Assembly (NCBI GenBank): GCA_051453625.1
Contig: JBOZIK010000001.1
Location: 54,495,330-54,516,486, forward strand
Reading direction: 5' to 3'
Origin: Welwitschia mirabilis
Lineage: Eukaryota > Gnetophyta > Gnetopsida > Welwitschiales
Length of the DNA stretch: 21,157 nucleotides
Shown: positions 10,626-19,880 of the stretch, in pieces
Layout: every line of letters starts with the position of its first letter
Numbering within the stretch: position 1 is the first letter of the stretch
The notes under the pieces: generated by a model
Told to the model about the DNA's origin: nothing
The model's input: only the letters and a program-made list of their open reading frames with translations
Databases searched by the model: none
Made by a program: the position numbers and the translations under genes

Positions 10626-10832
10626 AATGATAATTCGAGGAAAATCAAAAACTTGAAAATATGAGTTCTAAGAAAAATACAAACAATTCAGGCATCATTC
10701 ATAAAAGTAGGAATAACTTCAACCCATTTACTAACATAATTAATAGCCACTAAAATGTAGTTCTTATCATTAGAAGGTGACTTAATAAGGCCTATAAAAT
10801 TACTGCTCCAATAATCAAAAGGTTTACATTCA

Positions 10833-10932
10833 NNNNNNNNNNNNNNNNNNNNNNNNNNNNNNNNNNNNNNNNNNNNNNNNNNNNNNNNNNNNNNNNNNNN
10901 NNNNNNNNNNNNNNNNNNNNNNNNNNNNNNNN
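10833..10932. other. Assembly gap 3 (100 N)
   Basis: Exactly 100 unknown bases separating the two diverged integrase copies of element B. Confidence 0.99.
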
Positions 10933-12289
10933 TGCTTCTACCATGTTTGAGATTGCATTGAAAGATTTTTCATTTATTTTTAACCTTTGTCCATTAGCTT
11001 TATGAATCTCCTTAGTTTCTAAGTTAAAGTCTTAATAAAGCCATAAGAATGCACTTTTTCTATAAGATAAGGACCTAACCATTCTGAGGTCAACTTGTTA
11101 TTTAAAAGATGTACTCTAGTATTATATAAAAGGATAAGTTGATCAGGTTTAAACTTTTTATAAAGTAGTTTTCTATCATGTTTGAACTTAGCTTGGGATT
11201 TATGAATTAATTAATGATATATAACACGAGTACATTTTTCATCTAGGTGATCTAGTTGGGCTAATTTATGTTTAATATTTTCATAAGGATCTATAAGATT
11301 AATTTAATGGGAAGAACAATAAGAGTTGTATCATACATCAACAGGTAAAACAGAATTTTTTTCATACATAGGTTCATAAGGTAAAAAACCAAGAGAATTA
11401 TGCCAACTAGTACGATAAGCCCAAAGAACATCATTAATCTTAAAAGCCCAAGATTTCTTGTTAATAAAGATAAGTCTTTATAGCATTTTCTTAATTTTTG
11501 TATTTGCATTTTCAGCTTGACCATTGATTTGTGGATGATAAGCATAGGCTAGTCTATATTCTATTCCAATGGATAAAATAATTTTCCTGAAAAGTTAATT
11601 TATAAAGGAATTTTATTGATCACTAAAGGTAATCCTAAGAAAACCAAAACATTGAAAAATATAATTTTTGAGAATAGTACAAATAGTTTAGGCATCATTC
11701 ATGAAAATAGAAATAACTTCAACCTATTTAGTAACATAATCTACATCCACTAAAATGTAGTTCTTATCATTAGAAGGTGGGTAAATTAGGCCTATTAAAT
11801 TAATTCCTTAATAATCAAAAAGTTCACATTTAAGAATAGGTTTAAAAAGCATTTCTTGAAAATGAATAAGGCTATCAAAACATTGATAAACATCACACCT
11901 TTTAGCAAAATTAAAAGAACCCTAAAACAAAGTAAGATAATAGAAACCAGAATGAAAGATTTTTATAGTTGTTTTCTATCCACTAAAATAATCTCCCCAA
12001 ATACTACAATAAAAAAGATGAAGAACATTAAATTTTTTCGATCCAAGCACATATTTTTGCATGATTTAGTCTTTACACCTACGATAAAGATGTGGCTTTA
12101 TTCATTCATAATCACCTATTCTATGGAGAAAATATTTTTTGATTATGAATCTAATATTTGGTGATTTTATGATAATAAGATAATTAGCTATGTCAGTATA
12201 ACAAGGAGGAGGATGAGTAAAAGATATAGTAAAAAGTTGTTCATTTAGAAAACGATCATCAATTCTAAGATGATTAAGAGAAGGAGAAA
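10933..12289 (-). pseudogene. Integrase, main copy (element B), inactive
   Basis: The zinc-binding part is weak: FNVLHLFYC, FSG then a stop, KTTIKIFHSGFYYLTLF, AKRCDVYQC. The core reads MLFKPILKCELFDY, a stop at 11808-11810 where Trp belongs, then GINLIGL with the first catalytic Asp changed to Asn (11799-11801). NYILVDVDYVTK, another Trp-to-stop, and VEVISIFMNDA follow. FSDQ keeps the second Asp, and YAYHPQINGQAENANTKIKK keeps the catalytic Glu. The C-terminal domain is readable (AKFKHDRKLL, LILLYNTRVHLLNNKLTSEW) and runs to the gap at 10932. The open piece 11291-11545 is an out-of-frame shadow of this core. Confidence 0.88.
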
Positions 12290-12833
12290 GATGTGGCAGA
12301 TAATCTGCTATATTATTATGCTTTTCTAATTTATCAATGATAATTAAATTAAATTCTTGCATGAAAAGGATCCATTGAATGAGTCTAGAACTAAAAAATT
12401 TCTTGGTCATAAGGTATCTAATAGCTACATGATTGGTATAAAAATTCATATGAAAGTCTAAAATATAGTGTCTAAGTGTATTGAGATAAAAGATTATTTC
12501 TAACATTTCTTTCTTAGTAGTAGTGTAATTTGTTTGAGCTTTTGACAAAGATTTACTATAATAGGATATAACCTTAAAATAATTTTCATAATTTTATCCA
12601 AGAATCCATGATAATATTACTAGCATCACATATTAATTCAAAATCTTTATTACAGTAGGGTCCCATTATAATAGATGTGGAAAAGATTTTATCTTTAAGT
12701 ATTTTAAAAGCAATCTAACAATATTCATTCCATTCAAATTTAATTTCTTTTTCAAGTAACAAGTAAAGGGTTTATAAATTTTAGCATAATCCTAAATAAA
12801 ATGATAATTAAAAACACAATGACTAAAGAAATA
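12290..12833 (-). pseudogene. Connection and RNase H (element B)
   Basis: After reverse transcriptase, DYAKIYKPFTCYLKKK marks the connection, then FELICDASNIIM with the first catalytic Asp kept (12625-12627). The piece open from 12548 to 12102 carries TNYTTTKKEMLEIIFYLNTL, NFYTNHVAIRYLMTKK (Asn at 12432-12434 where Asp is usual), RLIQWILFMQEFNLIIIDKL and NNIADYLPHL. It continues through the linker toward integrase (IDDRFLNEQLFTISF, CYTDIANYLIIIKS). At 148 codons it is the longest open frame of real origin in the window. Its first Met is internal to the pol polyprotein, not a start. Element C has the same linker in recognisable form. Confidence 0.9.
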
Positions 12834-13720
12834 TTAAACTTGTTTTACATTTATTAAAGGAGTTAGGTTTTTAATGATACCTAATTTTTTAGGGTTTATT
12901 CTAATTCCTTTACTAAAAATGTGGTGACCTAAGATAATTTCATTATCAATTAAAAAGAAATTATTTTTCCAACTCAAATGTAGACCACTCTCAATGCATC
13001 TATTAAGGACTTTCTCTAACCTTTCTAATATTTGTTTAACATTTTTATCATAGATTGAGAAGTCATCCATAAAAATTTCAATTGAATCATTTAACATATT
13101 ATAAAAAACACACATCATTGCATGTTGAAAAGTACCAGGAGTATTACGAAGTCTAAAAGGCATGTGTCTAAAAGAAAAAGTGTCAAAAGGTAAAGTAAAA
13201 GTTATTTTAACTTAATTATCACTAGTGATACAAACTTGATTGTAACTACTATGATCATCAAGAAAGTAATAAAAAACATGTCCTTGGATTCTATTAAGTA
13301 TTTGGTCAAAAAAATGTAAAGGATAATGGTCCTTTTTAGTTACTTCATTCAATTTTTTAAAATTAACACACATTCTCCACTTCCCATCTTTCTTAGTACT
13401 TCCCATCTTTCTTAGTATTACCATCAAAAGGCTAACCTACTCACTATTAGATATGCCATAAATAATTTTAGCATATATTAATTTAATGATTTTATCTTTT
13501 TTAACCTATTTAAGGGCCGGATTTAGCCTATGTTTGGGTTATCTAAGAGGTTTTCATTATTCTCAAGGTAGATTTTATGTTGAATAATCGAAGTAGGAAT
13601 GGTTGTTAAATCTTTATTAGACCAAGCAAATGCATTAACCTTAGAATTCAAAACTAAGATTAAAATTAATTCTTATTGAGGAAAAATATTCTTCTTTATT
13701 GTCAAAGGTTTGTTCTAATC
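12834..13720 (-). pseudogene. Reverse transcriptase (element B), nearly readable
   Basis: The N-terminal part (LNSKVNAFAWSNKDLT, HKIYLENNENLLDN) is readable from about 13.68 kb with shifts. SNSE, then a TAG stop at 13437-13439 where the family has Trp, then VSLL lead into the core. Two open pieces follow: 13427-13212 (KWRMCVNFKKLNEVTKKDHY, FLDDHSSYNQV with motif A Asp kept) and 13163-12834 (MPFRLRNTPGTFQHAMMCVF, then FMDDFSIY at 13073-13062, motif C intact). A Gln-to-TAA at 13212-13214 separates them. A 19-base tandem duplication at 13380-13417 disturbs the frame before KWRMC. All catalytic Asp residues of the polymerase survive, but the frame does not. Confidence 0.92.
13380..13417. repeat. 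Perfect 19-base tandem duplication in reverse transcriptase
   Basis: CTTCCCATCTTTCTTAGTA occurs twice in a row (13380-13398 and 13399-13417). It lies just before the KWRMC motif of element B reverse transcriptase. Element C has one equivalent unit. As 19 is not a multiple of three, the duplication shifts the frame, and nearby small changes hide this in the open piece 13212-13427. It looks like replication slippage after the element died. Confidence 0.95.
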
Positions 13721-14049
13721 ATCACATAGAAAAATAGACTTTAGTCCATTGGTAAAAGTTTTATAATTAAATTCAGATTTCTATTTTTTGTTAAATTTTA
13801 ATCAAAGCTAACTATTATCTCAGACAGTCATCCAGATGATTAAGTGGATAACCTCCTTCAAAACAAAAAAATCTTAATTGTTTTCAAAAGTTGGAGTTCT
13901 TTATAGATTGCACCTTTATTGTCTTTAGTTTCCTAATCAAAACAGTCAGTTCCTAAATACTTATAGTTGAGTTAATGATTATCAAAAGCTTTCAAGTTTT
14001 TTACTTTAAGTGAATCATCAAACAAGATAAGCTCATAAATCATTAACCA

Positions 14050-14520
14050 TCTTTCTTTAAGTGGGCGATGCTATAAAAATAGATTTGACTTAATTTCTTC
14101 TTCAATATTCAACTCATCACCCATATTCTTTTCCATAGCATCAAAAACTCTAATGGAAAACTTTTTATTTCCTAAGTGACATTCCATCATTTCAATTCTA
14201 ATATCGATAATAAAATGGGTTTTGCACAAAAAGATCTACCTAAAAGTAGTGGATAACCTTCATTATGCTCAACTTCAACAACAAACACATCTATTGGATA
14301 GAATTATTCCTCAATTTAAATCACTAAATCTTTTATTACTCTTAAAGATTTCTGTACTGATGTATTTTTGAATTTTAAAACAATTTATGTAGGCACAATT
14401 CTACTTCTAAAACCAAGTCATTGACAAATGTGAAAAGGCATAATGTTAACAATCACTTTTATATTGATTAAGGCTTTCTTTAATTTTTGATTTCCTTTAA
14501 TTATGATAATAACTATTGCT
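14050..14520 (-). pseudogene. Aspartic protease (element B), inactive
   Basis: On the minus strand the domain reads KGNQKLKKALINIKVIVNIM, with N-I-K at the active site where the family has Asp-x-Gly; the Asp codon has become AAT. IKDLVI, FYPIDVFVVEVEHNEGYPLL and LGRSFCAKPI follow (LGR near 14241-14249), then KKFSIRVFDAMEKNMGDELN at 14.1 kb, the protease C-terminal flank. Stops interrupt at several Gln and Lys positions. The same flank in element C begins at its 5' breakpoint, which helps align the two. The plus-strand open frame at 14503-14724 is an antisense shadow. Confidence 0.8.
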
Positions 14521-14753
14521 ATTCCTAGATCCTTAAACTTTGAAAATTTTTGTAAGACTAAGTTGGTTATAGATTGGACTAAAAATACTTTACTAGGTAT
14601 AGTTCATTTTTATTTCCTCCTAACTAGATATTTCCATAACTTAGAATATTTAGGACTTTCTTGTAAAAGTTTTCAAAATGGTAAATTTATGCTCACATTT
14701 TGCATTAAGGCTTTAATATTCTAATAAAAAGTAGGATTGGTATTTAATGTATT

Positions 14754-14791
14754 NNNNNNNNNNNNNNNNNNNNNNNNNNNNNNNNNNNNNN
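14754..14791. other. Assembly gap 4 (38 N)
   Basis: Thirty-eight unknown bases inside the gag-to-protease linker of element B. Unlike the other gaps it is not 100 long, so its size was probably estimated, and its flanks are not duplicated. Confidence 0.99.
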
Positions 14792-14961
14792 AGAATATTT
14801 CTTATTATCATTTAAAGGAAAAAGGAAAGTATGATTTTCTAAGATTTTAATATCCTCCTCTTCTTAATCATCCTTATCACTTTGGGATGTTGAAGCCTTA
14901 TGATTAGGAGGTATTGTATCATTTCACTTCTTGTCATAACCTTATAAACTTTTCTTACTTC

Positions 14962-15303
14962 ATTAGGGTTTGGTAAAGGTTGTATTGCAAGTGATCCTTG
15001 TGATATTTGATTATCAAGAATAGTTTGTTAAATAACATTAACAAGATTTTCAATGTTTGAATTTATTTTCTCTTGAAATTTTNNNNNNNNNNNNNNNNNN
15101 NNNNNNNNNNNNNNNNNNNNNNNNNNNNNNNNNNNNNNNNNNNNNNNNNNNNNNNNNNNNNNNNNNNNNNNNNNNNNNNNNNATTAGGGTTTGGTAAAGG
15201 TTGTATTGCAAGTGATCCTTGTGATCTTTGATTATCAAGAATAGTTTGTTAAATAATATTAACAAGATTTTCAATGTTTGAATTTATTTTCTCTTGGAAT
15301 TTT
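14962..15303. repeat. 121-base near-identical duplication across gap 5
   Basis: Bases 14962-15082 and 15183-15303 differ at three positions by my comparison. Both encode, on the minus strand, the same end-of-gag segment (INSNIENLV...PNPN). The copies sit directly against the two sides of a 100-N gap. Unmerged contig ends from two haplotypes or reads are the simplest cause; a true tandem duplication cannot be excluded. Confidence 0.93.
15083..15182. other. Assembly gap 5 (100 N)
   Basis: Exactly 100 unknown bases between two near-identical 121-base flanks. The open frame that reads through it (15050-15274) is not real. Confidence 0.99.
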
Positions 15304-16523
15304 CTTAACTCATTAATGGAATCTCTAAGTGGATCCTTTTGGTTTTGTGAATTTGATATGCTTGCTTGACAATTTGAATTGCTTGATTGGAAGTTTGAGT
15401 TGTTTGTTTCAAAGTTAGAATTCTCAAATCTATTTCTAAATGCTTAAAAATTTAGATGATTTTCTTGAAAGTTCTTAAAATTATTTTCAAGGGACTGAAA
15501 ATTTGGTTATCCATTTATTCTAGGTTGAAATTAGTTTTAATTTTGATTTTGATTTTAGTTCCTAAAGTTTGAAGACTTTTGGTTAGATGCACACACTTTT
15601 TCATAAATCTTTTCTTTGTAAGTAGGAAATAAAAGGCACTCATTATTACATTATACTTATCTTAACATAAATCAAAATTAAGAATCATAAAAACACTTTT
15701 TTAGTTGTCACTTTTGCATCTAAGATTATTTGAGTGAATTTTTTTAAGTGTTGTTATAAAATCATTAATAACATTCATTGGTTCTTTTTTGTTTTTACTA
15801 CCTCCTTTACTTGTTTTATTTCTTTAAGATCTTTTATGATTTAACCTACAGTACAATTTTCTTTATGTATTGGTTTAAACCATGTTTAACTTACTTCTAT
15901 AAGTTCTTCCAATAATTTCTATGCATTTTCTAAAGTGAGATTTATTAAATTTGCTCCACATGAAAAATCTACAAGTTACTTGGTTTGACTATTAAGTCCA
16001 CTATAGAAATAGTCTACTAATTATTCTTAAGTGAATGCATCTATAGGATTAGAATGTATGGCAATTAAAAATCATTCATAACTAGATGGATAATATTCAT
16101 TAAGTTGTTGTTGGAAATTCATTATTTTTTTCGTTCTTTTTTATGGTTGTTTCATTGTGAATCTTTCTATAAAAGCTTCTTAAACTTGATTTCATGTTTT
16201 TAAGCTTTTGTGTAGAATAGTTCTTGACTATAATTTAGTTTTTTCTTTTAAAGTAATAGGAAAAATAACCATATAAGTATAGTCACTAATTTGTTTTTTA
16301 CCATTTCCAGAAGTAAGCACTAATTATTCGATATTGGCTATATGTTGGAGGGGATCTTCATCGTTCTATTAAAAATAGGACAAGTGTTTAAATATCTTAA
16401 CTCAACATCATTACCAAGAGGTAGGTCAAAAGGATTATAGATTATATTTTTCTTATTTGCAATTAGTTCTTGAAGGGTGACATTAGCATTTAGATTTAGA
16501 GGGATAATAAAGGTTCTGATCAT

Positions 16524-18514
16524 AATAGGGAGATTAAGTAAAGTAATCTATTTCTGTTTTTGTGATGAATTTAACATTATAATAAAATGATTTTCTTCTA
16601 ACTATCTTTTGAAAAGTTTTATTTTAAATAATCAGATTCAGAAACAATAAATATAAAAAAGTCTTCTTACTCAATTCTTAAAATATTTTGTGTATTGAGA
16701 TGTGCATACCTGGATTTATTTTGTAGTCGGTCAAATATTCTCATGTGTTTTCTTTGATCAATTGTCGCTCTCTCTGATATTTCCTCTTTTTACTAGAGTT
16801 TACTACATCCTAGCATGCTTAATTAAGTTCTGTAAACATCGTCTCTATGATGGTCTAGATAAGATACCTAAACAGTGGCAGACACAAAAATTACAAAAAT
16901 GAAAAACACAGAAAAATAAAATCATGAAATAACACAAAAATGAAAATGACTATCATCTACTAACTCATGTGGATGATAGAAGGAATGATAAGACAAAAAC
17001 CCTAATTCTTAAAAAAAACAAAAAAGGCCTAAGTTTTAGCCGTCGTCATCACAAGTTGTTTGGATGACAAGAAGGACAACATGGCATTATTTTTTGAACA
17101 TAAAACAAAAACTATGGAAAGAAAAACCTATGCTTCTATTGTAAGAATATGGCGCTACTACAGATAAATGCTTAACTCAAAATCCAAAGTACTTACTTGA
17201 GCACGATAATCCTCAAACTCAAAGTAGCCTTTCCCAGCAATGGTACTAAGATGTTGTGGCGTATACTTGTCAAAACATTACATTCTTGAAGAAAGCTTAT
17301 AAATCATAAGAATATACATAAATTTTGTATTCCACACATACTCTAATATAGATGGGATTGACTTAAATGTCATAATACTATCAAAGGAACATGTGAAAAG
17401 AAAGAGAACTAATTTTAAAAATAAAACACTTATATAACATTAAAGTAGAAAAAACTAACAATGCAACATAATAATGTAAATAAACATACTATGCAAATGA
17501 AATATAAGTTCTATTCTAAATGCTACTTCTATCTAAATCAACCTATTATAGAGATAAGCCTTATAAAATCTATATTAATTAAGGAAAGCCATTACTAGAC
17601 CAAAACCAACTTAAGCTATTAGGTACATCAAACAAAACATGAAAACAATGTAAAGTTAATCTATGAAATAAAATGAAATGCACCTAAACTAATAATATCA
17701 ATATTAACAAAGGCTACCATCATGATATATATCCCCAATGAAGCTGTCATGGAATTAGAAGCATCATAAATTATATGGAAGATGCACATAATAAAAGATA
17801 TAAAAAGAAAAATAAAGTTTTGATTAAAAGTAAACCAACATCCATGTTACGAATAAATAGTGCCTTAATGAAGAATACACATCTTAACACCAAGGAAGAC
17901 ATCTCTCTACAATAATAATGGATGGACCTCCTATCCTTTAATCTCCTATTATGAGAATTTTTAGTGTCAAAGAAAATGAAAATGGAGTCTAGAGTGGAGG
18001 ATATGTTTATTACATAATAGAATCTAAAATCGATAAATACAAATAGACATGCTAACAACCCTAACAACCACATAAGAAGATGTAAACCATATGGCTAGAG
18101 TTTGGTTAAGTTTGATGAAGCATTATTTTAAGGTATCATCTTGCTAGTTGTCTAGACATCATAGGAGAAAGTGCCTCATCATATGAGTTTGACATCAGCT
18201 GCCAGATTAATCTAGTAAGCATGCTTTTTAGATTTAGTAGTTATATCATCCATACAATCATTCAGATGGTTAGGTTAATGAAGGATTTTTATAAGGTATT
18301 TCTCATATCACATTAGCCTCTTTGATTATAGGATTATTACTTCAAATAGGAAGTATTGTGAATTGCTTAAAATGCTATTAAATGTAATGAAATTACACGT
18401 TTTCATGACATTTTCCTTAGCTTTCCCTTATGATTAAAACTCAGCATAAACCTATCTAACATCCTGAAAATTACTTAAAATACTTTATCAAATACATACA
18501 GTTTGGCAATCTAA
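16524..18514. other. Spacer between divergent elements B and C
   Basis: No retroelement domain is recognised. By position, the 5' leader and LTR of B (to the right of its gag) should lie here, but no pair for them was found. Two exon-like blocks on the minus strand lie at 16710-16867 and 17197-17271. A weaker protein-like stretch is at about 18090-18200 on the minus strand (MLTRLIWQLMSNSYDEALSP, then MMSRQLAR and a stop), with no clear splice signals. Bases 17300-17770 are A-rich with nothing recognised. The 100-codon minus-strand open frame at 17771-18073 has no recognisable motif. Confidence 0.4.
16710..17271 (-). pseudogene. Possible decayed host gene fragment: two exon-like blocks
   Basis: On the minus strand, 17271-17197 reads DKYTPQHLSTIAG then KGYFEFEDYRAQ without a stop and ends exactly at CAA|GTAAGT, a consensus plant 5' splice site. 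After a 329-base A+T-rich interval ending TTTAG, 16867-16710 reads SYLDHHRDDVYRT, stop, LSMLGCSKL, two stops, then KEEISERATIDQRKHMRIFD, RLQNKSR, and ends at CCAG|GTATGC, again donor-like. The first block ends in phase 0 and the second is best read from phase 0, so they join in frame. The peptides are charged and varied, unlike the translated A+T-rich DNA around them. I do not recognise the family. The three stops make it a pseudogene at best; chance is a real alternative. Confidence 0.3.
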
Positions 18515-18860
18515 CAATTAAAATGATGAAATGTTACATTGGCAATAATAAATTTACTATTAGAGTTTTTGATGCTACTAGAAAAGATGTAGGAGACGAG
18601 TGAAACTTAGAAGAATAAATTAAATAAACTTTATTTTTATGATATTACTTAATTAAAGAGAGATTAATAATACTACATGTGTCAATTTTGTATGATAATC
18701 CAATTGAAATAAAAAGTTTTGATCATAAGGATGAAGAAGTGGAACCTGTAAACTAGGAGAAAGTCCAACATATGGAGTCAACTGAAAATCTTTATGATGA
18801 GGGATATTATCCACCATAGTTTTCTAGATGATAGTCAATGATGAAAGTTCAATAATAAAA
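18515..18860 (+). pseudogene. Protease C-terminal flank and linker (element C)
   Basis: KMMKCYIGNNKFTIRVFDA (starting about 18520) and TRKDVGDE match the segment of element B just after its protease core, including the VFDA motif. The protease active site is not present upstream. The remainder (DNPIEIKSFDHKDEEVEPVN and following, with stops) corresponds to the poorly conserved linker before reverse transcriptase. It cannot encode an active protease. Confidence 0.7.
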
Positions 18861-19880
18861 AGTGAATATTATAAATTAAAACTGAAAGAATTACCCAAAG
18901 ATCTAAAATACATCTTTTTGTCCAATAATATTAAGAAACCTTTGGTGATAAGTGAACATCTTACATCTTAACAAGAATCTAGTTTAGTCTCACTTTTAAC
19001 TTCTAGGGTAAATGCTTTTACTCAGACTCACAAAGACTTAACTGATATTTCTTCTTTCATATTTTAGCATAAAATATACCTTGAAGATAATATTAAACTA
19101 AATAGACAATCCTAACAAAGATGTAACCTGACCCTTAAGCAACGCATTAAAGATGAAATTATTAAATGTATGGATTCTAGAAATATTTATGCTATATCTG
19201 ATAGTGAGTAGGTTAGCCTCTTGATAATGGTACCTAAGAAGAATGAAAAGTGGAGGATGTGCATTGACTTTAGAAAAATTGATGAGATTATGAAGAACGA
19301 TCATTATGCTCTACCCTTTCTAGATCAAAAACTTAATAGAATCCAAGGAAACACCTATTACTATTTTTTTTTGATGGGTATAATAGCTATAGTCAAGTTT
19401 GCATAGCTTATGAGAACTAAAGAAAAATAATTTTTTTCTCCCTTTGGAATCTTTACCTTTATAAGGAAGCTTTTTAAACTTTATAATGCCCTTAGAAATT
19501 TTTAACATGCAATCATGGATGTCCTTTCTGATATGAAAGAGGAATTAATTAAGATCTTTATGAATGACTTCTTAATCTTTGATGAAAATTTTGAACAAAT
19601 CATGGAAGGGTTAGAGAAAGTCTTAGATAGATGTATATAAATTGACCTATACTTAAGTTAGAAAAAAAATTATTTCTCGTTAGTAATGGGATTGTTTGAG
19701 GTCACCACATTTCTAGTGACGGAATTAGAATGGGCTCCATAAATGTTAGTATCATATGAAACCTTAATCCTCTAACTAATGTTAAACAAGTTAGATTTTT
19801 CCTCAGTTATATTCGTTTCTATTGCTGTTTTATCTAGGAATATACCATGATTTATAAACCCCTTCACTCATTACTTGAAA
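18861..19880 (+). pseudogene. Reverse transcriptase (element C), inactive
   Basis: The domain starts KLKLKELPKDLKYIFLSNNI, then SRVNAFTQTHKDLTDISSF and HKIYLEDN. KDEIIKCMDSRNIYAISDSE is followed by a TAG stop (19209-19211) at a conserved Trp, then VSLLIMVPKKNEKWRMCIDF and KKNDHY-type sequence. Motif A (FDGYNSYSQV) is out of frame because the T run at 19364-19372 is about two bases too long. Motif C reads FMNDF, with the first catalytic Asp of the YxDD box changed to Asn (19563-19565). Other breaks are a Gln-to-TAA at 19503-19505 and a Trp-to-TAG at 19659-19661. The open piece 19221-19406 is the best-preserved part. Confidence 0.9.

Larger units (their letters stand above)
9750..10832 (-). pseudogene. 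Integrase, second diverged copy (element B region)
   Basis: This repeats the integrase core and C-terminal domain. It starts at the gap with ECKPFDYW, where the Trp is intact (10808-10810), then SSNFIGLI with Asn again at the first catalytic Asp (10799-10801), NYILVAINYVSKWVE, IIIKD, and HLDEKYTYAIHHELIQKAQ. The end is LILLYNTRVHLLHKNLTSKW and VNGQRLKIYEKPFN (some stops passed over), finishing near 9755. Gap 2 and an 85-base near-identical duplication lie inside it. It differs from the main copy at very roughly one base in seven by eye, so it is a separate copy rather than an allele. It has no gag, protease or reverse transcriptase of its own here. Confidence 0.85.
9749..11832. repeat. Two direct copies of about 0.9 kb, meeting at gap 3
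   Basis: Bases 9749-10832 (about 899 bases after removing gap 2 and its duplicated flank) match 10933 to about 11832 (about 900 bases) along their whole length. One copy ends and the other begins exactly at the 100-N gap. Either contigs from two related elements were placed side by side, or a real tandem duplication confused the assembler. Confidence 0.85.
9750..16523 (-). mobile_element. Element B: decayed Ty3/gypsy retrotransposon, minus strand
   Basis: Read on the minus strand from right to left, the order is gag (16.5-14.5 kb), protease (14.5-14.05), reverse transcriptase (13.7-12.8), RNase H (12.8-12.3) and integrase (12.3-10.9), with a second integrase copy at 10.8-9.75 kb. This is the Ty3/gypsy order. 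B is closer to element C than to A: B and C share the FDGY/FLDD-type motif A context, KWRMC followed by KDHY, and VFDA after the protease. It is in better shape than A or C; its longest open piece is 148 codons (12102-12548). Four scaffold gaps cut it, so its true length and continuity are uncertain. LTRs were not identified. Confidence 0.9.
14521..16523 (-). pseudogene. gag (element B), broken
   Basis: The capsid-type retrotransposon gag domain is readable from about 16362: DEDPLQHIANIE, SGNGKKQISDYTYMVIFPIT, then LKEKTKL with a stop (16228-16230) where Trp is expected. FIERFTMKQ, NFQQQLNEYYPSSYE, LVDYFYSGLNSQTK and LEELIEVS follow, ending near 15880. These match the order of the plant retrotransposon gag family. 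An Asn/Ser/Gln-rich linker follows (15.6-15.35 kb), then SINELRKFQEKINSNIENLV and AIQPLPNPNEVRKVYK, typical of the gag-to-protease linker. VSINLPFQKLL-type sequence at 14.7 kb leads into protease. The open piece 16338-16523 is probably the start of gag. Gaps 4 and 5 and a duplicated 121-base segment interrupt the region. CCHC knuckles are not seen. Confidence 0.82.

Noticed and set aside
11856-12164. 102-codon open frame, plus strand
   Set aside because: Antisense to the integrase zinc-binding region of element B, which is recognisable on the other strand.
14503-14724. 73-codon open frame, plus strand
   Set aside because: Antisense to the gag-protease junction of element B.
16702-16902. 66-codon open frame, plus strand
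   Set aside because: The minus strand has the more protein-like reading with splice-like ends; the plus-strand frame has no family motif.
17771-18073. 100-codon open frame, minus strand
   Set aside because: Hydrophobic, Phe/Leu-rich translation of A+T-rich DNA without a recognisable motif; too weak to call a membrane protein.
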